Program-made: the position numbers and the translations under genes
The notes under the pieces: generated by a model
The model's input: the letters and a program-made list of their open reading frames with translations, nothing else
What the model was told of the DNA's origin: nothing
The model's database searches: none
Shown: piece by piece, positions 57,415-64,000 of the stretch
How positions within the stretch are numbered: the stretch's first letter is position 1
How the letters are laid out: every line of letters begins with the position of its first letter
Assembly (NCBI GenBank): GCA_003988855.1
Contig: QYAI01000092.1
Span: forward strand, 1-64,000
Direction of reading: 5' to 3'
DNA: 64,000 nucleotides
Origin: Arachnopeziza araneosa
Lineage: Eukaryota > Ascomycota > Leotiomycetes > Helotiales > Arachnopezizaceae

Positions 57415-59304
57415 CTACTGAAGAATGATATCCTCTACTAAGAAAGGCTTCTTTTCAAGAAGCTCTCCTTTTGCAGCCCCGTGAATGTAAGCATCCCCAA
57501 TAAGCTTGTAGGAAGAATCCTTCCCTGTTGGGCGGATCACAAACGGTAACCTCGATCCGACCAAGACGCAACACATATCTCCTTTGGAAGCAAGCCGACG
57601 ACCTAGCCCAAAGTAGCCCGACTTGGTAGAGAAAAACCTCCTCCCTTTGGTGGCCCATTTGATATCCCTATCTACTATCCACGGCTCGACATTCGAAACT
57701 TGCTCCGTTTCCTTGTCCAAATTGGTAGGAGCGATGCTGGAATCGATGGAGTTACAGAACGCGTGAAAGTTGGCCCGGTGTTGGGCAACCCCGTCTTCAT
57801 TTATCTTCCACGCAGCAACCATAGTTAGGAAAAAAGCATCTTGACGGCCATTGCCGTAGTGGGAGCCCATATTGTACTGCAGAACTTTCTGCCATAGATA
57901 CTTAGGCACAGGATAGTCATTCAGGAGGTATTGCCACAAGTACCCCAGTAGAGGGATCCGTCGCATCTGAAAAGGGGAGCCTGAAGCGTCAAAATCCGAC
58001 TCTTTCATCGGTGGACCGACCCAATTAATCTCGTCAAATACGTGCCCACTAAGTTTGAGGGATCTATCCTTGAGCAGAGAGAACTGTACATCTGGGACGT
58101 CTTTGCATTCGCCAGGGTAACCAAAGCAGTTGAAAAATTTCGACCGATGCCACTGTGGGATCCACGAAGGATATGGCTCATTGAAAGCTTCTTGATCCCG
58201 ATCCACGCAAGATAGTAAGAATATCAAGTCAGAAGGAAAGGCTTGAAGCATGGCGCACGCAGTGTCGTAGTAGACATCCATTATGCCTTTGTTATAGTCT
58301 GCGGTGACAAACTGAGTGTGCAGTTTGGGGTCCAGAGCTTTCGGGTGACCGAGGAAGGCATATATGTGATCTCTCGGATCTGTGGCCGAGAAGACACGCC
58401 CTTGATGCAATAGTTTGATGAACGAAGCGTCTGACTCTTTCCCTACAACACTACGGACGATCTCAGGCGACAATTCATTCCTCCAAGACCGAGAATTTCC
58501 ATAAGATCTCCATACCTCAATGAAGGTATTCCGTACCATGTACAGCGGTGTTTGTGGTGATGGGAATAGATCGCCTCTCTCATGGCTGAAAAGTGGAATC
58601 TCAACAAGGTCTTGAACCGGCATCGTCTCGGTTCCAAGCATCAGGACGCTCTGAGCTGCGAGCCCAAGTTCTTGCTTCACCCACACGCGCTGAAACCATG
58701 GAAAGTTCACGAGACGGTATACCATGTCCCACCTGTTCATGTCTTGACAAAAGGGGTTGTCAGTCAAGGGCCGTGGAATTTGATCTGGGCTCCCGTATGT
58801 TGCAAGTAGCTCCCTACAAGCTTTGGCAGTTTCTTTGATCAGAGTGAAGCAGTCATTAGCGACCTTTTTATCATCCCGGCCAAGCCAGATCGGCACAAGA
58901 CGAGCGTACTCATAGACTTTCCCCATCATTTGTACTTGATGGCCTTGTTCAATCCTATCTCTTTGGTTGATGCATATGGCGTCGGCCCAAATGACTCTTG
59001 GCTCGGATTCTTGTCGGAGACAGTGGAGGGCCTCGCACAAATTGACGGTAATTTTGATCCTCTGTTGATTCACTAGGATTTCCGTGGTATTTTTCGGATC
59101 TCCCCAGCAATACGAAACCGCATCATAAGAATCTTTAGCTGCCTCGAGATCAACTAAATGCATCTGACAAGTAATTGGTCCTTGCCCAGGGTTTAACTCT
59201 AAGACTCTTATGTACATCCCAGGAGGTATAGGATCGTATTCAAGCTCTTTGGCTTGCTTTAAGTTTGGGGCATTCGTCCACCCTAACAACTGTTTGAGAG
59301 ACAT
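57415..59304 (-). CDS. HET-domain protein
   Basis: An intronless minus-strand frame of 629 aa. ATG 59304 is the first; the frame is open to 59316 from a TTG only. HET core motifs are AVSYCWGDP near residues 62-70 and VIWADAICINQRDRIEQ near 104-120, followed by FPWFQRVWVKQELG. The later motif ATDPRDHIYAFLG is typical. The C-terminal module FFSTKSGYFGLGRR, LPFVIRP and GDAYIHGAAKGELL is shared with the other two HET proteins in this window. A likely cytosolic allorecognition-type effector, by family knowledge only. Confidence 0.92.
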   Translation of the reverse strand: MSLKQLLGWTNAPNLKQAKELEYDPIPPGMYIRVLELNPGQGPITCQMHLVDLEAAKDSYDAVSYCWGDPKNTTEILVNQQRIKITVNLCEALHCLRQESEPRVIWADAICINQRDRIEQGHQVQMMGKVYEYARLVPIWLGRDDKKVANDCFTLIKETAKACRELLATYGSPDQIPRPLTDNPFCQDMNRWDMVYRLVNFPWFQRVWVKQELGLAAQSVLMLGTETMPVQDLVEIPLFSHERGDLFPSPQTPLYMVRNTFIEVWRSYGNSRSWRNELSPEIVRSVVGKESDASFIKLLHQGRVFSATDPRDHIYAFLGHPKALDPKLHTQFVTADYNKGIMDVYYDTACAMLQAFPSDLIFLLSCVDRDQEAFNEPYPSWIPQWHRSKFFNCFGYPGECKDVPDVQFSLLKDRSLKLSGHVFDEINWVGPPMKESDFDASGSPFQMRRIPLLGYLWQYLLNDYPVPKYLWQKVLQYNMGSHYGNGRQDAFFLTMVAAWKINEDGVAQHRANFHAFCNSIDSSIAPTNLDKETEQVSNVEPWIVDRDIKWATKGRRFFSTKSGYFGLGRRLASKGDMCCVLVGSRLPFVIRPTGKDSSYKLIGDAYIHGAAKGELLEKKPFLVEDIILQ

Positions 59305-60288
59305 TTTGAAAGCCAAGTTTAACTTAAATCCTTTGATAAATGATTTAAAAAAAAAAAAGGAGTGGCAGAGAGATAGCCAGAATTACGATATGGAATGAAT
59401 TTAAACACCTTCAGATTAGGGAAGGGGAAAACGTTAACTTATTGTCCGCTACACGGCCACGGCTGAGAGACTGCATCCGGAATGCTCTTTCTAGCGAATA
59501 GAATTATTCAGAAAAGGTCATGTGGCATTAATAAGCTATGCAGTGTAACACGCCACACATCAGGCGTCCAGTTGTCCAGTTGTCCAACTAAACGAGCTCA
59601 AAGCAGTCAATGAACAACATACGATATCGTGTCTAGGGCAAAACAAAGCCGATGAATGGTTGGAAATCTGATTGGCAAGACGGCACCAACATCCTGAGAA
59701 TCGGTGGAAACTGCACAAGTCAAAAACCAGCTTTCTTAAAATAATCAACACGATCGCGAGGAATCAAATCGAGGATATTTGAAAGCATCAGACAACAATT
59801 GATTGCCGCTGTTGTAGGGTGCGCAGGTGTGATACGGTATGGAAGAGGCTTTGGAAGAGCAAAGGTCGCCGGAAACAGCAACGAAAGTCAGTTTGATTCA
59901 GCGACTATCACACCTGACACTTGCATTTAAACATATTTGAGGAAAAAAGGCTTGGCAAGGAAGTTGGTGGTCCACCAAAATATTTTTTGGAAGATTCTTG
60001 AGACGTTTTGAGGTGCACAAGGGCATATGGTTTGTTGTGGGCACCGTGCATCCCGACATTTACATACATCGAATAGTTTCAAGGCTCTCAGTGAGTGACG
60101 ACGAGAAAACTATACGTAGAGCACGTACAGTTTCTACATCTTAAGTAGAATCAGCAAGTCATCGAACACCTTGCTAATTGAGCACAAACGAAACATCACA
60201 AGTGGTCTTCACCCACCAACGCAGATAGCCTCCAAAACAAATATCATATTACTCCGCTACGTTTTCAAGCGTACCAAAGCCCGGTCTC
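59305..60288. promoter_or_regulatory. 1-kb upstream region of the HET gene
   Basis: Spacer between two minus-strand genes. An A run lies just before the HET start (59347-59357). No gene recognised. Confidence 0.4.
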
Positions 60289-61730
60289 TTAGTTTGTCTT
60301 CCTCGTTAACGGATAAAACTCATCCGGCATGGGTTCTATATGCCACGCCCTCTCCCTCCATTCTCCCATATCATCGACATCATCTTCTGCATAAGCCTCC
60401 TTCCACCCCACCACACTCTCCCAAAGTGCATCCGGAATTCTCCACCCCATCTCCTCACTCCTCACACACAGCCTCACCAGATGCCGGCACTGACCACCCC
60501 CAATTTCGATCCCAATATCATCCCTTCTATGTAACAACGCGAGATTATTGAAGAAATAAAGATCGCCCACTTGCAAGGGGATGACGATTTCGTGTTTGTA
60601 AGCCAGTGATTGGACGAGAGTCAGAGCTTCGAGCTGGGCGGGGGAAAGGGTTGGAAGGCTGGAGGACCGAGGGTGGGCTTTGTTACCGAGGAGAGCGATG
60701 CTGCTGAAATTGAAGATGAGGTGGCAGTCTTCATAGAAGAGGAGAGGGCGTTCATGGTAATATGGACTTTTGACTTAGTGAAAGAAGAAGCAAGGAAGGA
60801 ACAAATATGCTCAGAACTTACATATGAAGTGGCCAATTGGGCTTTGCAAGTGTACGGACAACATCAGGTCTGGTGGCGACAAGTTCGTTGTAAATAGTGT
60901 AAGACGGCGCTAGGATAGAGTTGCCGCCCTTGAGAGCTGTGCTGCGAACTTGAAATGCTAGAATGTCACCAATATCATCGGTATGAAAAGACTGAGAGAG
61001 ATTCGAGTCAGAGAAGTGCCTCTTTGGTTAATATTTAGAGCCGCTTACTATGGAATTTCTGGAGTGTCTGGTATGAAGTTCCCTCAAGGGTTGTAGGGAC
61101 TCTTTGTCATCTGTCAAAATATGTACTACAGTCCGATAGAACTTGGAAATCGAAGAGAAGGACAGTGTAGATGATAACCTAGCATATTTCCTGTCTCATC
61201 TTGTCGACCCCTTTGCTCTGCGATGTAACTTTGGACACCGAGGAAAATGATTGTATTATCCTCCACTAAATACTTCTCATAATCGAGCCCACAAAGAATG
61301 AAGAACCCTTTCCCATTATGGAGATCAACAGAGAGCTTTCGAAGTTTATGCTGTAGGTTTGGAAGGTAAAAATTGGTCTGGTTCACTAAGTCTCCGTCGA
61401 GACCGTAGGCTGATGCGACGTCAAATTCAGACTCAAAGCAGGGGAATGATAGGTACACTAGAATAAGAAGAGAGCCGCATCTATCTCGGTTCTATCAACG
61501 TCTGCGAGGTGATAGACATAGTACAAATCATCAAAGAGATTAGATGATGTCCACGCCAAAGGAGAGTCGATGAAGTTTGGAAATCCGATTAGCAAGGTGG
61601 TGTCAGCAACCTGAGCATCGGTCGTCTCTTCTCCGAATAGAGAATCAGGCAACACAGGAGAAAGATCGTGGTGTGCGGACGGGAACTGTGCCGGCAGAAC
61701 CAACGCCATTGCTTGTGGTGGAAACTGCAT
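60289..61730 (-). CDS. TauD/TfdA-type Fe(II)/2-oxoglutarate-dependent dioxygenase
   Basis: Five exons on the minus strand (61500-61730, 61179-61431, 61049-61110, 60822-60991, 60289-60766) give 397 aa with matching phases. The iron ligands are visible: HTD in SFHTDDIGDILAF, and the distal His probably in NNLALLHRRD. The 2-oxoglutarate Arg is in RHLVRLCVRSEE. YYHERPLLFYEDCHLIFNFS and GGNSILAPSYTIYNEL are typical. The first intron (61432-61499) is uncertain. It removes a DRTEIDAAL-like stretch that relatives usually keep; reading through it meets a TAG at 61458-61460. So there is either an unusual exon loss or a lesion. The substrate is unknown. It lies downstream of a Zn2Cys6 gene on the same strand. 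Confidence 0.8.
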
Positions 61731-61975
61731 AGGTGCGGGGAAGTGCTACGGTATGTAAGAGGCCTTAATCTTCCAGTCTTCGGTGCGCTATTGAGCCTAC
61801 TCCCGCTGTTTTTCTCTTGGTGAGGGGCTGTAGAACCAACCTTCACTTATTGATCACCTCTTGCAGAAAATCCCGCTTGAAAGCTCATCCACAGCCAACC
61901 AACCCTCCATTACCGCCACAAAACAAATGTTGTATCCCCTCCACTCAATTTCGTCCAACCTGTCAACCTATCAGG

Positions 61976-63974
61976 TCAGTATTCATAATCTCCCAATCTA
62001 ACAGGTGTCCTCGGCTTCCAATCTGCTTCGAAGAGTTGAGCCACGAGGTAATGTTCATTCTCGTACGAACCCTCAGCCAGAAGTTCCTCAAATCGAGCAG
62101 CTGTAAGTTATATTAGCAAGCTCCAGAGTGAATTCGTTGCAAGTGCTTGCCATTGTGGTCTGCATAGACTGCTGTTTCCTTGACAAATAGAATTTGTTCC
62201 TCGTTGAGTGTAGCCATTGAAGCGCTTTCATCAGGATTCCAATCCATGGAAAATGGTCGAAAGCCTTTGCAACAGTAGTGAAAAGGCGCTAGCAGAATAT
62301 TTGCACCCAGATATAACTCCGAAACCAAATCTGGCCTCGCATGACGTGACTAGCAGAAGTTAGATGCCTAATTATATCGAAAGAAGAGCAATAGGAAAGC
62401 AACCTTCAAACCATGTTTTTTGGCGTATCCGATGTCATGCTTCACTGATAAGGAGCAGCTATGAAGAAGCACAAAGGTAGAGAGATAGATGCAAAACCAA
62501 TTTTCGGGTTTTTGAGCCAGTACTAGCTTTTGTAATCGATCCAAGACCTTGGTACGCAAAGGTGTCTGAAGTGAATGGGTAGCAATAAGGATGAGTTGTG
62601 CTCCTAAGACAGGTGGAATGGGAACTTTGCCTTGCATCCCACTGGACTTGTCCATCATGTCAGGAGTCATACCGAGTGACTCGGAACCAGCAATACGAGT
62701 CGATTTGGTTGTCAAACGAATGGCAATCCACAATTGAAGGACCATTTAAAGTAGGTCTCTGTCCTCGGGTGTCTAATATTGCAGAGCTGTCAGTAGTTGG
62801 CTGCTACAAGAGAAAATAACGGTATTCCTTACGTTTGATATATTTGAGTATTTAATTGCTGCGCTGTAGGTGCCCCAAAGTAACCTATCGTTATAGTGGA
62901 CGGCGCTTTTGAAGAAGTGAGGTCCCTCGCTGATGATAAACCCTTTGTATGCCTGCAATGCAGCAACCATATCGAGAATAGCAAAGTTTGGAATCGTGAC
63001 AGACTTGGTCACGGCACCATCAGCCCATTGTCTTTGCAACATGTCGCCCTCCATTGGAACAAATTCCCTGACTCGTACAGTAAGCGCTGATGGCCCATAG
63101 TCCTGAGTGATTCGAAGCTCTTTGATTTCCGGGGATGCCCAATTCTGTATGTTTGCCAATTTATTGTTCGCCCATCGATGGCTCCATTCACGACCAACCG
63201 CAAAGCTACCTTCTCTAAAAAGTCTCACTTCAGTCACCTTGTATCGTAGGCATGGAAGATTGCGCATCGTAGGTTTCATGATGCGTTGGCATGTTAAGCA
63301 AGCTCCTCTAGGATTCGTTGGGTCAGGATCACACTACCATCAATGAACGTTGGCGTTGGATTAGCAAAAAGAGGTGCTTTTACCCTGATTCTTTGCATTC
63401 GACAGCGTATGCAAGCTGTGAGCTTCCGTGTTTGAGCGGTCTTCAAGCGAGCATCCTCAGAGTGAAATTTCCTGCGAGGCATCATCAACCGCTCTTCTTG
63501 CCCATTGTCGTGGAAATCGCCCTCTTGGCCTCTGTGCTCAGAATCTGTACTGGTCGAGATGAGTTCAGAAGAATCGTTGTTCTTGCGCCATATGCTAGGG
63601 ACCGGACCCAAAGACTGGTCCCAATTGACCTGTTCGTCGAAGTAGCCATCTCCAGGATAGACCATGGGCTGTTGAGCAGCGAATGGTTGAGTAAATTGAA
63701 CTGGAGGCGATTCCGAAATGGACGGGAAGAAGTCATCGACTCCTAGCGTAAGATAATCGCAAGCGTAAGAGTTGGTCGGATTCTCCTTCTGATAAGTTTC
63801 TGTCAAAGCCAAAATCCCGGGAACACTCACAGTACCAAACGAGTTAATCAAACGATCTGCATTCTCTGGTTGCAAACGACCTGCATTCTCTGGTTGCAAA
63901 GTCGCTGCTGTGATGAGAGAAGAACCATGAAGATCGTTCAAAAGAGGAGGGGTGTCAAAGTCGGAGTAAGCCAT
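61976..63974 (-). pseudogene. Zn2Cys6 transcription factor with in-frame TAA
   Basis: Five exons on the minus strand: 63384-63974, 62833-63333, 62404-62772, 62151-62349 and 61976-62100. They sum to 595 codons. The zinc cluster is split by intron 1 and reads ACIRCRMQRIRC followed by DPDPTNPRGACLTC, unusually near residue 190 rather than at the N-terminus. The last intron uses a GC donor (GCAAGC). At 62746-62748 a TAA interrupts the third exon between RDLL and MVLQLWIAIRLTT, where a Gln or Lys would fit. Splicing alternatives change the frame. The product would stop at about 372 aa, losing roughly a third of the regulatory part. It may be a null allele or a sequencing error. The likely neighbour target is the TauD-type dioxygenase. 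Confidence 0.65.
63853..63900 (-). repeat. 24-bp tandem duplication in the coding sequence
   Basis: Two adjacent 24-bp copies (63853-63876 and 63877-63900, one base difference) encode two LQPENA-type units near the N-terminus of the Zn2Cys6 protein. A third, partial-like LQPEN precedes them. Confidence 0.9.
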
Positions 63975-64000
63975 TTGAAGTTGAGAGTATCCATCTGCCA

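Overview
The window looks like nuclear DNA of a filamentous ascomycete (Pezizomycotina; I cannot fix the class). Genes carry many short GT-AG introns of about 45-90 nt with CTRAY-type branch points, and typical families are present: three HET-domain proteins, Zn2Cys6 regulators, a LaeA-like methyltransferase, a P450, an ApsA/Num1-like coiled coil and an FUSC/DUF2421 transporter. All gene models were spliced by eye. Where exon coordinates are given, the exon lengths sum to a multiple of three and the phases agree, unless a lesion is stated. Family names rest on motifs and memory of the families; no search was run.

Layout. 0-4 kb: decayed genes (a surface-protein-like gene, a PD-(D/E)XK-like gene with an in-frame stop, an unidentified remnant). 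4-21 kb: histidine phosphatase with a heptad-repeat tail, MFS drug transporter, DUF6536-like membrane protein, Zn2Cys6 factor, MARVEL-like four-TM protein, HET protein. 21-30 kb: FUSC/DUF2421 transporter, then a P450 and a LaeA-like methyltransferase sharing a divergent promoter. 30-34 kb: two broken minus-strand genes, one with C2H2 fingers.

34-49 kb is the most unusual part: an AAA ATPase of the Vps4 class whose N-terminus is an unknown beta-rich region plus an EF-hand instead of an MIT domain; a truncated, internally duplicated ApsA/Num1-like coiled coil; and, divergent from it, one gene of about 2,270 codons that joins a GHKL/HATPase module, a DUF3883 (NO VEIN C-terminal) module and a C-terminal HET domain. 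Architecturally it resembles a chaperone-like sensor coupled to a cell-death-type effector, and is my main candidate for an undescribed allorecognition or defence protein.

49-57 kb is a set of small oxidoreductases (two MDR enzymes, two SDRs) and a GH43 fragment, separated by repeat-bearing spacers. 57-64 kb holds a third HET protein, a TauD-type Fe(II)/2-oxoglutarate dioxygenase and, just upstream on the same strand, a Zn2Cys6 regulator with an in-frame stop. There is no PKS, NRPS or terpene-cyclase backbone, so the metabolic genes do not form a recognisable complete biosynthetic cluster. I saw no rRNA, tRNA or CRISPR.
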